Part shown: piece after piece, positions 44,976-54,846 of the stretch
Layout: every line of letters starts with the position of its first letter
How positions within the stretch are numbered: position 1 is the stretch's first letter
Origin: Glycomyces luteolus
GTDB taxonomy: Bacteria; Actinomycetota; Actinomycetes; Mycobacteriales; Micromonosporaceae
Assembly (NCBI RefSeq): GCF_027622875.1
Contig: NZ_JAPZVP010000023.1
Span: 1-64,000, forward strand
Reading direction: 5' to 3'
Length of the DNA stretch: 64,000 nt
Made by a program: the position numbers and the translations under genes
The notes under the pieces: generated by a model
What the model was told of the DNA's origin: nothing
What the model saw: only the letters and a program-made list of their open reading frames with translations
The model's database searches: none

Positions 44976-47402
44976 CTATTGGCGTTGTTCGTGCGCGGCG
45001 GCCGCCGCGATGCCGGAGGCGAAACCGGCGAGCCGGTCGCGGATCTCGGCAGGGTCGAGGTCGGTTCCGCCGCCGCCCGCACGCGAGCTGGGGACGGAGC
45101 CGGGGAGCAGCCGGGAACCGGGCGCGCGACGGGGCAGTTCCGCGCCGTTGACCCTGCCGGAGGTTTCGAGTGCTCGGTTCACTTTCCTGAAGGTAACATC
45201 CAGCGTCTCGGGCGCAGGCCCCGCAGGGGCGTGGGAACCGTTCCCGCCGTTGAGTGTCGTACCAGCTACAGGCAGTGGTTCGGGGGCGGAGCCGGCGCGG
45301 CGCGGGCGCGGCACGATCGGCTCGACGGCGCCCGGCACCCCCGTGTCGGCGCCCGTCCCGGTCACCGGCAGGTTCGCGGCGCGGGCCGAGAGCGCGAGTT
45401 GCGCGGCCGTCCCGGAGCGGTCGCTCGGCGAGAGGCCCACCGGGTCCTCGGCGTGCGCGCTCGCGGGGATGCGCACGAGCGCGAGCGTGCCCTTGCCCAT
45501 CGTGGAGTGCAGCTGGACGCTGATCGAGTGCTCGGCGGCGAGCCGCCCCACCACCAGGAGGCCCATGGTCGCGGTGAGCTCGGAGTTGAGCTGGGTCGGC
45601 TCGGCGAGGCGGCGGTTGATCGCGGCCATCGGCTCCGGGGCGAGGCCGATGCCGTCGTCGGCGATGGAGATGACGATCTCCGAACCCGAACGGCGGGAGG
45701 TGACCCGCACCGACTGCGTCGGCGGCGAGTAGGACGCGGCGTTGTCGAGCAGCTCGGCGAGGATGCGCACGAGGTCACCGGCGGGCTTGGTCTCGAGCCG
45801 GGCCCCGACCTGGTTCTCGACGACGACGCGCCCGGCGTCCTCGATCTCGGCGACCGCGTCGCGGATGATGGCGTCGAGCCCGGCCGGGTGGTTGTAGCGG
45901 CGCTGCGGGTCGCCGCCGGCGAGCAGGAGCAGGTTCTCCTCGTTGCGGCGCATGCGGGCCAGCAGGTGGTAGACGCTGCGCCACTCGTCGGGAATGGCGG
46001 CGGTGGTGCCCTTGTCCTCGACGAGGGACTCCATGACCTGCTGCTGGCGGCGGATGAGGCTCTGGCCGCGGCGGGCCAGGGTCTTCATCATCGCCTCGAC
46101 GTCGATGCGGAGCAGGGCCTGGTTCGCGGTCTGCCGCAGCGCCTGGTGGTGCGCGGCGCTGAAGGCCTCGGCGAGGCTGTCGAGCTCGTCGGCGTAGCGC
46201 GAGTCCGTCTGCAGCACCGTCTGCTGCTTCGCGGCCTGGAGCAGCCGGTCGACCTCGTTCGCGTTGGCGGCCTGGGAGACCGCGGCCACCGTCTTCGGCA
46301 GGGTGTCGTACGCGGCGGTCAGGGTCGCCTCGCGGACGCCGTCGACGCGGAGGCTGATCCGGCGGGCCAGCATCGCCGCGGAGATGATCGAGGTCAGCGC
46401 CAGCACGAGCACCAGCGCGAACGTCGTCAGGAGGGTGCGCGAGGCGCTCTCGCGCATCAGGTTCACGTCGTCGCTCATGTAGGAGAGGACCGCGACCTGG
46501 GTGGTGTCGAGCGAGGCGACGACCGCGCCCTGCGCCTGCAGGAAGTCCGCGGGCGAGATGGTGGGGATGTTGCCGCGGAGGTAGACCCCGAGGGCGGTCC
46601 GCGCGTCCTTGACCTCCTGGGACTCCATGGCCGTCTGGTAGGTCGTGCTGGTCTCGTTGGAGGCGTTGGACCTGAACTCGATGATCTGCTGGTCGAACTT
46701 GCCGGAGAGGGTCGCGACCTGGCCGAGGGCGTCGCGGTCGACCCGGATCTCGCCGGACTGCTCGAGCATCGCCAGGTCGGCGGAGACGGTGAACTGGATT
46801 TCAGCGGCGATGCGTCCGGCCTGCATCACCGCGGCGAGGGAGTCGAGGTGCGAGGAGACGTCGGCGTCGTTGACGAGGCGGGGGAGGATCGCGGCGACGC
46901 CGACGATGTGGTCGGCGGCCTCGCGGTAGGCGAGGAACGCGGCGGTCACCTCCTCGTCGGTGTAGGCGGCGTCGCCGTTGGCCATCTCGTCGAAGGTGGT
47001 CCGCGCGCCGTCGAGGTTCGCGGCCTTCTCGAACAGCAACCGCATGTCGTCCTCGAGCTCCGTGAAGCGGGCCACGGCGGCGTCCGAGATGCCTTCCAGC
47101 GCCTTGTAGGCCTTGTCGGTCTCGCGGCGGGCCACGGCCGAGTCGAACTGGCCGCCGCCCTGGTTGATCACCGCCTTCGCGAGCGGGGCGACCTCGAGCT
47201 GCTGCCGGTCCAGGGTGTTGTTCAGGCCCTCCGAGAGTTCGGCGAGGACTTCGGCGTCGGCGGCGTTCTGGTATTCGTCCCACACCGTGACCGTCTGGAA
47301 CAGCCCGAGCACCAGCATCCCCATGAGCGCCGCCGCGATCGGCAGCATCAACTGCGCCCGAATCGGGAGGCGACTGGTGCGCTGCCGGCTTTTACGAGCC
47401 AT
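44976..47402 (-). CDS. Nitrate/nitrite-sensing-type sensor kinase (CvnA-like)
   Basis: The protein has 808 aa. A membrane helix (about 18-38) and a large extracellular helical NIT-type sensor domain (about 40-320) are followed by a second helix (about 325-346), a HAMP-like segment and a kinase core. The core has [19 protein letters not shown], where conservon kinases have this instead of a classical H-box, then [14 protein letters not shown] (N box), [10 protein letters not shown] and a G2-like [10 protein letters not shown]. The last 150 residues are disordered and Pro/Gly-rich. It forms an operon with the roadblock gene. Confidence 0.9.
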   Translation of the reverse strand: MARKSRQRTSRLPIRAQLMLPIAAALMGMLVLGLFQTVTVWDEYQNAADAEVLAELSEGLNNTLDRQQLEVAPLAKAVINQGGGQFDSAVARRETDKAYKALEGISDAAVARFTELEDDMRLLFEKAANLDGARTTFDEMANGDAAYTDEEVTAAFLAYREAADHIVGVAAILPRLVNDADVSSHLDSLAAVMQAGRIAAEIQFTVSADLAMLEQSGEIRVDRDALGQVATLSGKFDQQIIEFRSNASNETSTTYQTAMESQEVKDARTALGVYLRGNIPTISPADFLQAQGAVVASLDTTQVAVLSYMSDDVNLMRESASRTLLTTFALVLVLALTSIISAAMLARRISLRVDGVREATLTAAYDTLPKTVAAVSQAANANEVDRLLQAAKQQTVLQTDSRYADELDSLAEAFSAAHHQALRQTANQALLRIDVEAMMKTLARRGQSLIRRQQQVMESLVEDKGTTAAIPDEWRSVYHLLARMRRNEENLLLLAGGDPQRRYNHPAGLDAIIRDAVAEIEDAGRVVVENQVGARLETKPAGDLVRILAELLDNAASYSPPTQSVRVTSRRSGSEIVISIADDGIGLAPEPMAAINRRLAEPTQLNSELTATMGLLVVGRLAAEHSISVQLHSTMGKGTLALVRIPASAHAEDPVGLSPSDRSGTAAQLALSARAANLPVTGTGADTGVPGAVEPIVPRPRRAGSAPEPLPVAGTTLNGGNGSHAPAGPAPETLDVTFRKVNRALETSGRVNGAELPRRAPGSRLLPGSVPSSRAGGGGTDLDPAEIRDRLAGFASGIAAAAAHEQRQ

Positions 47403-47510
47403 CGGGGGGCGTCCTTTCTGAGGGGCGAAAGCGCTGCGGCGTGCTGGTGACCATCTTCGCTTGTGCTTTCAGGGCTGTATGAGGCGGGGCTCACTCCAAT
47501 AGTCGGCCGT

Positions 47511-48857
47511 TCAGCCCACGAGCGGCCGTCCTTCCGGGTATCGGTACAGGCGGTGACGGGAGCGGAGGGCGAGGGACGCGGCGAACAGCACCGGCCCGAT
47601 GCGGCCGGTGTACATGGCGATCGCCAAGAGCCACTTGGAGGGTTCGGACAGGTCGTAGGTGACGCCGGTGGACTGGCCGAGGGTCGCGAGCGCGCTCGTC
47701 ACCTCGAACATGATCGACATCAGGTCCAGCCCGGGCTCGAAGCGCTGCATGAGGAACACGCCGAAGGCGTTGCAGGCCACGTACACCAGCGCCACGGTGA
47801 GCGCCTCGCGGATCACCGAGGGGTTGATGCGGTGCCGGAAGGCCGTCACGTCGGGTTCGCCGCGCACTTCGGCCCAGATCACCAGGAGCAGCACGAAGAA
47901 CGTGCCCACCTTGATGCCGCCCGCGGTGGACGCGGAGCCGCCGCCGATGAACATGAGGATGATCGACGCGAGCTGCGAGTCCTGGTTCATCGCGCCGATG
48001 TCGACCGAGTTGAGCCCGGCCGCGCGGACCATCGAGGTCTGGAAGAACGCGGGCAGGATGCGGTCGTACCAGGGCCACTGCCCGAACGTGGCCGGGTTCG
48101 ACCATTCGAAGAGCAGGAACGCGATCCAGCCGCCCATGAGGAGGATGCCCGAGCCGACGAGGGTGATCTTGGTGTGGACCGACCACTGCCTGCGGCCCCA
48201 CTTGCGGCGGGTGACCTCGAAGATCACGGGCATGCCGAGGCCGCCGATGATGGTGCTGAGACACAGCGGCAGGCAGATCCACCAGTCGGTCGCGTAGCTC
48301 ATGAGCGAGTCGGAGAACAGCGCGAAACCGGCGCTGTTGAACGCGCTCACCGCGTGGAAGATGCCGTACCAGATCGCGTCGCCGAGCCCGAACCCGTAGG
48401 TGGAGAAGCGGATCGCGAGCACCAGCGCGGTGGCGGCCTCGACCACGAGCGAGAGCGCCACGGTCCGCAGCAGCACGGCCTTCACGTCGCCGAGGCTCAG
48501 CGCCTGGCTGATCTCGGTCTGCGTCATGAGCTTCGTGCGCAGCCCGAGCTTGCTCGACACGAGCAGGCCGACGAGCACCGCGCTGGTCATGATGCCCAGG
48601 CCGCCGACCTGGAAGAGCAGCATGATGACGAACTGCCCGAACCAGCTCCAGTGGAACGGGGTGTCCACCACCGCGAGGCCGGTCACGGACACGGCCGAGG
48701 TCGCGGTGAAGAACGCGTCCGTGAAGTGCGTGACGTCGTTCTCCAGGTGCGCGAGCGGCAGCATGAGGAGCAGCGTGCCGGCCATGATCACGGCCAGGAA
48801 GATCAGCGGGATGATCCGCGCGGGGTGTCGGAAGAAGGCTTGGAGTCGGGTGGCCAT
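47511..48857 (-). CDS. ktrB: Potassium transporter membrane subunit (TrkH/KtrB family)
   Basis: The protein has 448 aa with four repeated M1-P-M2 units. Filter-like loops are visible as AVSVTGLAVVDT, SAFNSAGFALFSD, VRAAGLNSVDIG and ATLGQSTGVTYD. GGGSASTAGGIKVGTF in the third unit is the regulatory loop typical of this family. It imports K+ and works with the RCK subunit whose gene directly precedes it; the genes are one base apart. Confidence 0.95.
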   Translation of the reverse strand: MATRLQAFFRHPARIIPLIFLAVIMAGTLLLMLPLAHLENDVTHFTDAFFTATSAVSVTGLAVVDTPFHWSWFGQFVIMLLFQVGGLGIMTSAVLVGLLVSSKLGLRTKLMTQTEISQALSLGDVKAVLLRTVALSLVVEAATALVLAIRFSTYGFGLGDAIWYGIFHAVSAFNSAGFALFSDSLMSYATDWWICLPLCLSTIIGGLGMPVIFEVTRRKWGRRQWSVHTKITLVGSGILLMGGWIAFLLFEWSNPATFGQWPWYDRILPAFFQTSMVRAAGLNSVDIGAMNQDSQLASIILMFIGGGSASTAGGIKVGTFFVLLLVIWAEVRGEPDVTAFRHRINPSVIREALTVALVYVACNAFGVFLMQRFEPGLDLMSIMFEVTSALATLGQSTGVTYDLSEPSKWLLAIAMYTGRIGPVLFAASLALRSRHRLYRYPEGRPLVG

Positions 48858-48858
48858 G

Positions 48859-49539
48859 TCAGGTCGTGGACGCGAAGTGCTCGACCTTGGTGGTGGCTCC
48901 GGAGACGATGAGGGTGTCCCCTTCGGCGATCACGGTTTCCGGTGTGGCGTAGGTGAAGTCCTCGCCGGGCTGCTTGACGCCGACAACGGTGACCCCGTAC
49001 TTGCTGCGGAGCTTCGACTCGCCGAGGGTCCTGCCCACGGCTTCCGCGGGGGCCTTGGTCTTGACGATCGCGAAGCCGTCATCGAACTCGATGAAGTCGA
49101 GCATCTTGCCGCTCACCAGGTGCGCGACCCGTTCGCCCATGGCCGCCTCGGGGTAGACCACGTGGTGGGCGCCGGTGCGGTGGAGGATCTGGCCGTGCTT
49201 GGCGTTGATGGCCTTGGCCCAGATCTCGCGGACGCCGACCTCCTCGCAGGCCAGCACGGTGAGGACGCTCGCCTCGATGTCGGTGCCGATCGCGACCACG
49301 ACGTGGTCGAACTCGCCGATGCCGAGCTGGCTCAGCACGGTCGACTCGGTGGAGTCGGCCTGCACCACGTGCGTGAGGGTCTCGGAGGCCCGCTGGACGA
49401 TCTCGGGGCGCTCGTCGATCGCGAGGACCTCGTGGCCGAGGCGGGTGAGGGACTCGGCGACCGCGGACCCGAAGCGGCCCAGGCCGATCACGGCCACGGT
49501 CTCCTCCGTGGGGCTCTCGCCTCTACCGAACAGGTTCAT
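48859..49539 (-). CDS. ktrA: Potassium uptake regulatory subunit (TrkA/KtrA, RCK)
   Basis: The protein has 226 aa from ATG 49539 with GAGG upstream; the frame is open to 49749 without homology. The RCK-N domain has VAVIGLGRFGSAVAESL (NAD(H)/ATP-binding glycines) and EVLAIDERPEIVQ, the latter ending in the acidic ribose-binding residue. The RCK-C domain covers about 145-226. It is a cytosolic gating ring for KtrB and is translated from the same message. Confidence 0.95.
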   Translation of the reverse strand: MNLFGRGESPTEETVAVIGLGRFGSAVAESLTRLGHEVLAIDERPEIVQRASETLTHVVQADSTESTVLSQLGIGEFDHVVVAIGTDIEASVLTVLACEEVGVREIWAKAINAKHGQILHRTGAHHVVYPEAAMGERVAHLVSGKMLDFIEFDDGFAIVKTKAPAEAVGRTLGESKLRSKYGVTVVGVKQPGEDFTYATPETVIAEGDTLIVSGATTKVEHFASTT

Positions 49540-49701
49540 CGGGCCACCTCGTGGAGGAGCGCTGCCTTGACGTTTGGTGCTGACACGGGGTCTGATTCTG
49601 CCACCCGCCCGCGGCGGGGGCGGGTCCGTACCCGTGCCGGGGCGCCGCCGCACCGCTGCGAAGAGCCGTCCACTGAGGATCCGGGGCGAAGAGAAGAGGG
49701 A

Positions 49702-49728
49702 GGCGGCCGATAACCCCTCATGGCCGCC
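49702..49728 (-). terminator. Hairpin after the ehu-like operon
   Basis: On the minus strand GGCGGCC and GGCCGCC flank a 13-base loop, and the following sequence is pyrimidine-rich (TCCCTCTTCTCTTC). Confidence 0.55.
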
Positions 49729-49776
49729 CCCCTCGAACACCCCTAACACTCTCCAAGGATGGAGGAGAGCCCAAGT

Positions 49777-50592
49777 CTACTCCGCGAGCACGGCCCGGAG
49801 GAAGTCCTGCGTGCGTGCTTCTCGCGGATCGGAGAAGATTTCGTCCGGGGCGCCCTCCTCGACGATCTGGCCGCGGTCGAACATCATCACCCGGTTCGAG
49901 ACGTCCCGCGCGAAGCCCATCTCGTGCGTGACGATGAGCATCGTGATGCTGGTCGTGTCGGCCACGTCGCGCAGCACGCCCAGCACGTCGGCCACCAGCT
50001 CCGGGTCGAGCGCGCTGGTCACCTCGTCGAGCAGCAGGATGTCCGGGTCCATCGCCAGCGCCCGGGCGATCGCCACCCGCTGCTGCTGGCCGCCCGAGAG
50101 CTGCGACGGGTAGTTGTCCACCTTCGCCGAGAGGCCCACCAGGTCCAGGAGCTCCCGGGCCTTGGCCTCGGCCTCGTCCTTGGAGCGGCCGAGGGTGTGG
50201 ACCTGCGCCTCGGTGACGTTGCGCAGCACCCGCATGTTCGGGAACAGGTTGAACGACTGGAAGACCATGCCGATCTTCTTGCGCACCTGCCGCAGGTGGC
50301 GCTCGTTCGCGACCACCAGCTTGCCGCCCTTCTCCATGTGGGACAGCGGTTCGCCCTCGACCCAGATGACGCCGCCCTCGGCGGCGGGGTCCTTGGCGGG
50401 GGTCACGTGTTCCAGGGTCATGAGCAGCCGCAGGATCGTGGTCTTGCCCGAACCGGACGGCCCGATGAGCGTCACGCGCTCGCCCGGGGCGACGTCGAAG
50501 CTCAGCCGGTCGAGGACCGTCAAGTCCCCGAAGGACTTGTTCACGCGGTCGAAGCGGATCAGCGGTCGACTGTCAGAAGTGGGATTTTGCAA
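49777..50592 (-). CDS. ehuA: ABC importer ATP-binding protein (ectoine/amino-acid type)
   Basis: The protein has 271 aa: Walker A GPSGSGKTTILRL (near 44-56), Q-loop MVFQSFNLFPNM, signature LSGGQQQRVAIARAL, Walker B ILLLDEVTSALD and switch THEMGFA. All key residues are intact. It is the last gene of the operon binding protein, permease, permease, ATPase and overlaps the preceding permease by 20 bases. The order and the binding-protein sequence match ehuBCDA of ectoine/hydroxyectoine uptake; another polar amino acid remains possible. Confidence 0.88.
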   Translation of the reverse strand: MQNPTSDSRPLIRFDRVNKSFGDLTVLDRLSFDVAPGERVTLIGPSGSGKTTILRLLMTLEHVTPAKDPAAEGGVIWVEGEPLSHMEKGGKLVVANERHLRQVRKKIGMVFQSFNLFPNMRVLRNVTEAQVHTLGRSKDEAEAKARELLDLVGLSAKVDNYPSQLSGGQQQRVAIARALAMDPDILLLDEVTSALDPELVADVLGVLRDVADTTSITMLIVTHEMGFARDVSNRVMMFDRGQIVEEGAPDEIFSDPREARTQDFLRAVLAE

Positions 50593-51241
50593 GGCGGTTC
50601 TCCAATCTCCTTGCAGCGACCGCCACCGGGTAGGAGGCGGCCAGGAACAGGATTCCTGCGATGGTGTAGCCCTCGACGGCGCCGTCGTAGTGCTGCCCCT
50701 GGTACTTCTGCGCCTGGGCGATCATCTCGAGCACGCCGATCACGAACAGCGTCGGCACTTCCTTGAACATGGCGATGACCCAGTTCGCGACGGCCGCGGT
50801 CGAGCGGCGCATCATCTGGGGCAGCACGATCGCGCCCCAGACGCGGTGGGTCGGCAGGCTCAGCGCGGTCGCGGCCTCCCACTGCCCCAACGGGATCGCC
50901 TCGATCCCGGCGCGATAGGACTCCGAGGTGTAGGACGCGTAGTGCACGCCCAGCACGGCCGAGCCGACCGCGAAGGCGCTCCACTCGGGGTTGATGTACA
51001 GACTCGTCGCGGTCCACACGAACAGCACCTGCACCAGCAGCGGGGTGTTCCGGATGAACTGGAAGACCAGGGAGAGCACGCGTTTGACCCAGGGCGGTCC
51101 GATGCGCTCTCCGATGGCCACCGACAGGCCCAGGACCACCGCGATCAGTCCGGCCACCAGGGTGACCTGCAGGACCACGAGGAAGCCCTGCCATATGGCG
51201 GGGAAGACCTCGACGAGGGTCTCGTTGTTCCACTCGTTCAT
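50573..51241 (-). CDS. ehuD: ABC importer permease
   Basis: The protein has 222 aa with about five membrane helices. The ATPase-docking EAA loop is EAATALSLPTHRVWGAIVLP, and FQFIRNTPLLVQVLFVW is typical of HisM/GlnP-type amino-acid permeases. The start overlaps the upstream permease stop by one base. Confidence 0.87.
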   Translation of the reverse strand: MNEWNNETLVEVFPAIWQGFLVVLQVTLVAGLIAVVLGLSVAIGERIGPPWVKRVLSLVFQFIRNTPLLVQVLFVWTATSLYINPEWSAFAVGSAVLGVHYASYTSESYRAGIEAIPLGQWEAATALSLPTHRVWGAIVLPQMMRRSTAAVANWVIAMFKEVPTLFVIGVLEMIAQAQKYQGQHYDGAVEGYTIAGILFLAASYPVAVAARRLENRLAKSHF

Positions 51242-51966
51242 CAGGTCAGCCCCTTCTCGGCGACGGCCGGGGTCAGGCGGCCCTTGACCTGCTTCGCGTC
51301 GACGCCGAGGCCGCGCTTGGCCTTCCGTTCGAGCGCCCGCATCCCGGTCCAGATGAGCCAGGCGAGGATGAAGTAGACGACGAGGATGAGGGCGTAGTGC
51401 GGCAGCTGGTTCACGCCGCCGTCGCGCCCGCCGATGAGGCCGGCCATCGCGGTGAGGTCGGTGACGCTGATGAGCGACACCAGGGCGCTGGCTTTGAGCA
51501 GCATGATCGCGAAGGCGCACAGCGAGGGGATCATCTCGGGCCAGGCCTGGGGGAGGACCACGAGGCGCAGCCGCTGGAACGGGGTGAAGTTCACGGCGAG
51601 ACTGGCTTCCAGCTGTCCCTTGGGGACCGCGGCGATCGCGCCGCGCACCACTTCGGAGCAGTAGGCGCCGTAGTTGAGGCCGAGGGCGATGATGCCGGCG
51701 ACGATCGCGTAGTCGAACTGGATGCCGAGCACCACCGGCATGGCGAAGGCGAACCAGAACAGCTGCACCACCACCGAGGAGCCGCGGATGAACTCCACGA
51801 ACACGCGCGCGGGCGTGCGCACCGCCAGGTGCTTCGAGCTCGTCATGAGGCCCAGCGCGAACGCGACCACGAGCGCCAGCGCCGCCGAGGCGAGCGTGAC
51901 CTCGACGGTGACCAGCAGCGGCTGCACGTAGCGGGGCAGCGAGTCGATGACTTCTTGGACATCCAT
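51241..51966 (-). CDS. ehuC: ABC importer permease
   Basis: The protein has 241 aa with five or six membrane helices. VFVEFIRGSSVVVQLFWFAF and the EAA loop GQLEASLAVNFTPFQRLRLV, VLPQA mark the HisMQ family. It pairs with the downstream permease to form the transmembrane channel. Six bases separate it from the binding-protein gene. Confidence 0.87.
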   Translation of the reverse strand: MDVQEVIDSLPRYVQPLLVTVEVTLASAALALVVAFALGLMTSSKHLAVRTPARVFVEFIRGSSVVVQLFWFAFAMPVVLGIQFDYAIVAGIIALGLNYGAYCSEVVRGAIAAVPKGQLEASLAVNFTPFQRLRLVVLPQAWPEMIPSLCAFAIMLLKASALVSLISVTDLTAMAGLIGGRDGGVNQLPHYALILVVYFILAWLIWTGMRALERKAKRGLGVDAKQVKGRLTPAVAEKGLT

Positions 51967-51972
51967 AGTGGC

Positions 51973-52875
51973 CTACTGGTAGGTGTCCGGGCAGAGGTCC
52001 TCGGCGGTGAGGCCGTCCGGGTGGTTCTCCTCGACGGTGAAGCCGAACTCGCCGACCAGGCCCTCCCAGGTGGCGGTGTCGGCCAGGAGCTTCTCGAGCT
52101 CCTCGTTCACCGCGTCCCGGAAGTCCTTGTCGTCGGGCTGGAAGACCGCCGCGCCGGCGCCGATCATGTCCTCGCCGGACTCGGGGTCGACCAGCCAGAA
52201 GCCCTCGGTGACCTCGAGTTCATTGTCGGCCTCCGCCGCGAGCCTGAGGTTCGCCGAGGTCAGCCCGATCGCGTCGCAGCGCCCGGCCTTGAGCTCGAGG
52301 ATGAGCGCGGGCAGGTTCGCCTGGACGTTGATGCGCTCCTCGTCGAAGATCGCGTCCGCGACCTCCTGTTCGCTGGTGCCGTTCATGACGCCGATGACGC
52401 CGTCGGTCTCGGCCATGTCGTTGAGCGTCGTCCAGCCGCCCGGATTTCCGGCCATGACCATCAGCGCGTCCGGCATGATGTAGTCCGGGTTCGTGAACGC
52501 CACGGCCTTGCAGCGGTCCGGGGTGACGTACATGCCCGCGATGACCATGTCGTGGTTCGTTCCCAGGCCCGGGATGAGCGAATCGAACTCGGTGAGCTTC
52601 CATTCGATCTGATCTTCACCGATGCCCAGTTTGTCCAGCAGATACAGCTGAACCGCCACCGATTGCCCAGTGACGGAGTCGTCGTCGCCCGTATAGGCGT
52701 ATGGGGCCTCGTCGGCGTAGCCGATGCGGAGCGTCCCGCCGTCCTGGGCCTGCTTGAGCAGCCCGTCGCCGCCGCCGCTGTCGGTGCGCGAACACGCCGC
52801 CAGCGCGAGGGCCGCCGCTCCGGCGGTGGCCCCGCCGAGGATATGGCGGCGATTGAGGTGCAGTTGGTTCGACAC
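51973..52875 (-). CDS. ehuB: ABC importer substrate-binding lipoprotein (EhuB-like)
   Basis: The protein has 300 aa. Twin arginines 9-10 (NRRHILGG) and the lipobox LAAC with Cys28 indicate a Tat-exported lipoprotein. The cluster-3 solute-binding fold shows LRIGYADEAPYAYTG, LTEFDSLIPGLGTN, AGMYVTPDRCKAVAFTNPDY and LKAGRCDAIGLT; the TPDRC motif is close to EhuB (ITPERC). It captures ectoine-type osmolytes or polar amino acids outside the membrane. First gene of its operon, divergent from a GntR regulator. Confidence 0.87.
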   Translation of the reverse strand: MSNQLHLNRRHILGGATAGAAALALAACSRTDSGGGDGLLKQAQDGGTLRIGYADEAPYAYTGDDDSVTGQSVAVQLYLLDKLGIGEDQIEWKLTEFDSLIPGLGTNHDMVIAGMYVTPDRCKAVAFTNPDYIMPDALMVMAGNPGGWTTLNDMAETDGVIGVMNGTSEQEVADAIFDEERINVQANLPALILELKAGRCDAIGLTSANLRLAAEADNELEVTEGFWLVDPESGEDMIGAGAAVFQPDDKDFRDAVNEELEKLLADTATWEGLVGEFGFTVEENHPDGLTAEDLCPDTYQ

Positions 52876-52927
52876 GGTGGTCGCCTCCTGTTTCGGGGGT
52901 CAGGTACGTTGCCGACACTAACGTTCT

Positions 52928-52947
52928 ATTGTAAGTTTGTCGACAAT
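52928..52947. promoter_or_regulatory. Dyad in the ehuB-gntR divergent promoter region
   Basis: ATTGTAAGTTTGTCGACAAT contains the palindrome TTGTCGACAA and the outer arms ATTGT/ACAAT. It sits between the divergent starts. It shares the half-site ATTGTC/GACAAT type with the dyad at 53916-53935, so the GntR protein may bind both. Confidence 0.5.
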
Positions 52948-53077
52948 ACGATGATCGACGTTCGATAACAAAAAAGCAAGCATGTTGACGGGGGACGCAA
53001 CCGGAGCTTGCACCTGAACGTGATGTACCGGCAGCGCTAAGATGCTGCCCAGAAGAGACAGAGGGGGAGCATCCAGA

Positions 53078-53881
53078 GTGTCGACGCGCAGCAGCGGATT
53101 GAGCGGGCTCACGAGCGCCCGCCAGGTGGGACGCCTGGCCCCGGTGCGACGCGCCTCGACGGTGGACCTCATCGCCGACCGGCTCCGCGAAGCGGTCGTG
53201 GACGGGTCGCTCCCGCCCGGTGCCGCACTCGGCGAAGCCGAACTCGCCTTCCAGCTCGGCGTCAGCCGCGGCCCCCTCCGCGAGGCCATGCAGCGCCTCA
53301 CAGCCGAAGGCCTCCTCGTCATCCCGCGCCGCCGCGGCCTCGCCGTGCGCACCATGACCCCCGAAGACGTGCGCGACATCCACTGGCTCCGCGCCCGCAT
53401 CGAACCCGAACTCGGCCGCCGCATCCTCGCCCGCCCGCTCGCCGAGCGCAAGACCGTCCTCGCCGAACTCGGCACCGAGGTCAAGCGCATGCAGCGCGCC
53501 CTCAAGAAGGACGACGCCCGCGCCCTCGGCGACGCCTACCTCGACTTCCACCGCGGCCTAGCCGCCTGGGGTGGCTCGATCCGCTTGGCGCGCATGATGG
53601 CCACGCTCCTCATCGAGACGCGCCTGTGCACCTTCTCCATGTACGAGCACTTCGAGGTCGCCGTCGACCTCGTGCCCGAGCACGCGGCCTTCGTCGACGC
53701 GCTGGCCGCCGAGGACGCCGAGCGGTTCACGGCGCTGATGCGCGCGCACCTCGACGCCGAGGTCCGCCGCCTCCTCTCCGAACCCGAGACGGCCAAAGAG
53801 GACGACGCCGACCGGCTCCTGGCCGAGACCCCGGACGAGCCGCAGCCGCTCGACCGCCTCGATCTTCCCGAGGGGATCTAG
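53078..53881 (+). CDS. GntR-family regulator, FCD/FadR subgroup
   Basis: The protein is about 267 aa from GTG 53078, which has GGAG upstream; ATG 53042 lacks a ribosome site. The winged helix (about 28-90) has LIADRLREAVVDGSLPPGAAL, GEAELAFQLGVSRGPLREAM and RRRGLAVRTM. The FCD domain (about 98-235) contains helices with DIHWLRARIEPELGRRIL, DFHRGLAAWGG and EHAAFVDALAAED, where the Asp and His residues usually bind metal and effector. Probably regulates the divergent importer. Confidence 0.88.
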   Translation: MSTRSSGLSGLTSARQVGRLAPVRRASTVDLIADRLREAVVDGSLPPGAALGEAELAFQLGVSRGPLREAMQRLTAEGLLVIPRRRGLAVRTMTPEDVRDIHWLRARIEPELGRRILARPLAERKTVLAELGTEVKRMQRALKKDDARALGDAYLDFHRGLAAWGGSIRLARMMATLLIETRLCTFSMYEHFEVAVDLVPEHAAFVDALAAEDAERFTALMRAHLDAEVRRLLSEPETAKEDDADRLLAETPDEPQPLDRLDLPEGI

Positions 53882-53915
53882 CAAGGGCTGCACGGCGATC
53901 CGCCATAGATCGTTC

Positions 53916-53935
53916 ATTGTCAATATTCTGACAAT
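53916..53935. promoter_or_regulatory. Dyad upstream of the SGNH esterase gene
   Basis: ATTGTCA, six bases, TGACAAT: a perfect 7-bp inverted repeat 35 bases after the GntR stop. A second pair, CTGTTGG (53943-53949) and CCAACAG (53966-53972), and a TATAAA box at 53974-53979 follow before the esterase gene. Confidence 0.5.
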
Positions 53936-54020
53936 CTGCGTTCTGTTGGTGGACTTGTATGTTACCCAACAGTTATAAATAGGGCCCCACTTCCGGACAA
54001 AATCCGAAACGGAGCCCATA

Positions 54021-54818
54021 ATGTCCATCCCCCGGAGAATCTCCACAATGGCCGCGGCGACAGCCGCGGCATTCGTGTCCGTAATGGCGCTCACCAGCGG
54101 TGCTGCCCAAGCCCAGACCATCGAGTACGTCGCCCTCGGCGACTCCTACGCCTCCGGCGTGGGCACCCGCGACTACATCGACGACTCCTCCTGCCGCCGT
54201 TCGGATGCGGCCTACCCCTCGCTCCTCGCCGACGCGATCGGCGCCGACCTCACGTTCGCCGCCTGCTCGGGCGCGAAGACCGGCGACGTCCTCGACAACC
54301 AGCTCGGCGGCCTCTCCTCCAGCACCGACCTCGTCACGATCACCATCGGCGGCAACGACACCGGCTGGACCGGCGTGGTCCAGAAATGCGCCTACCCGTA
54401 CCCGTGGACCTGCACCAAGGAGATCGACGCGGCCGAGGCCTTCGTCCGCGACCAGCTGCCCGCCAAGCTCCACGACGTCTACAACGCCATCGAGGACGCC
54501 GCCCCGAACGCCGACGTGATCGTGCTCGGCTACCCGCTCCTGTTCAACGGCGAGGAGTGCAACGCCATCACCCGCATCAGCCCCGGTGAGCAGGCCGCCC
54601 TCAACGACGCCGCCGACCTCCTCGGCGACGTCATCGGCACCGTGGCCGCCAGCCACGACTTCGCCTACGCCGACGTGCGCGCCGCCTTCGACGACCACGC
54701 CGTCTGCGACGACGCCGAATGGCTCAACGGCATCTCCTACCCGATCGCCGAGTCCTACCACCCCAACAAGACCGGCCAGAAAGACGGCTACTTCGAAGTG
54801 CTCGACGACTTCGTCTGA
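54021..54818 (+). CDS. Secreted SGNH-family esterase/lipase
   Basis: The protein has 265 aa with a signal peptide ending near Ala31 (GAAQA-QT). The SGNH blocks are all present: GDSYASGVG (Ser nucleophile, block I), DNQLGG near block II, TITIGGNDTGW (Asn, block III) and SYHPNKTGQ (His, block V). Six cysteines suggest three disulfides, as in the Streptomyces SCO7513/SCO1725-type lipases. It hydrolyses ester bonds outside the cell; the natural substrate is unknown. ATG 54021 has GGAG upstream. Confidence 0.92.
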   Translation: MSIPRRISTMAAATAAAFVSVMALTSGAAQAQTIEYVALGDSYASGVGTRDYIDDSSCRRSDAAYPSLLADAIGADLTFAACSGAKTGDVLDNQLGGLSSSTDLVTITIGGNDTGWTGVVQKCAYPYPWTCTKEIDAAEAFVRDQLPAKLHDVYNAIEDAAPNADVIVLGYPLLFNGEECNAITRISPGEQAALNDAADLLGDVIGTVAASHDFAYADVRAAFDDHAVCDDAEWLNGISYPIAESYHPNKTGQKDGYFEVLDDFV

Positions 54819-54846
54819 GCTCCTGAAGCACTGACCCGCAACGAAA

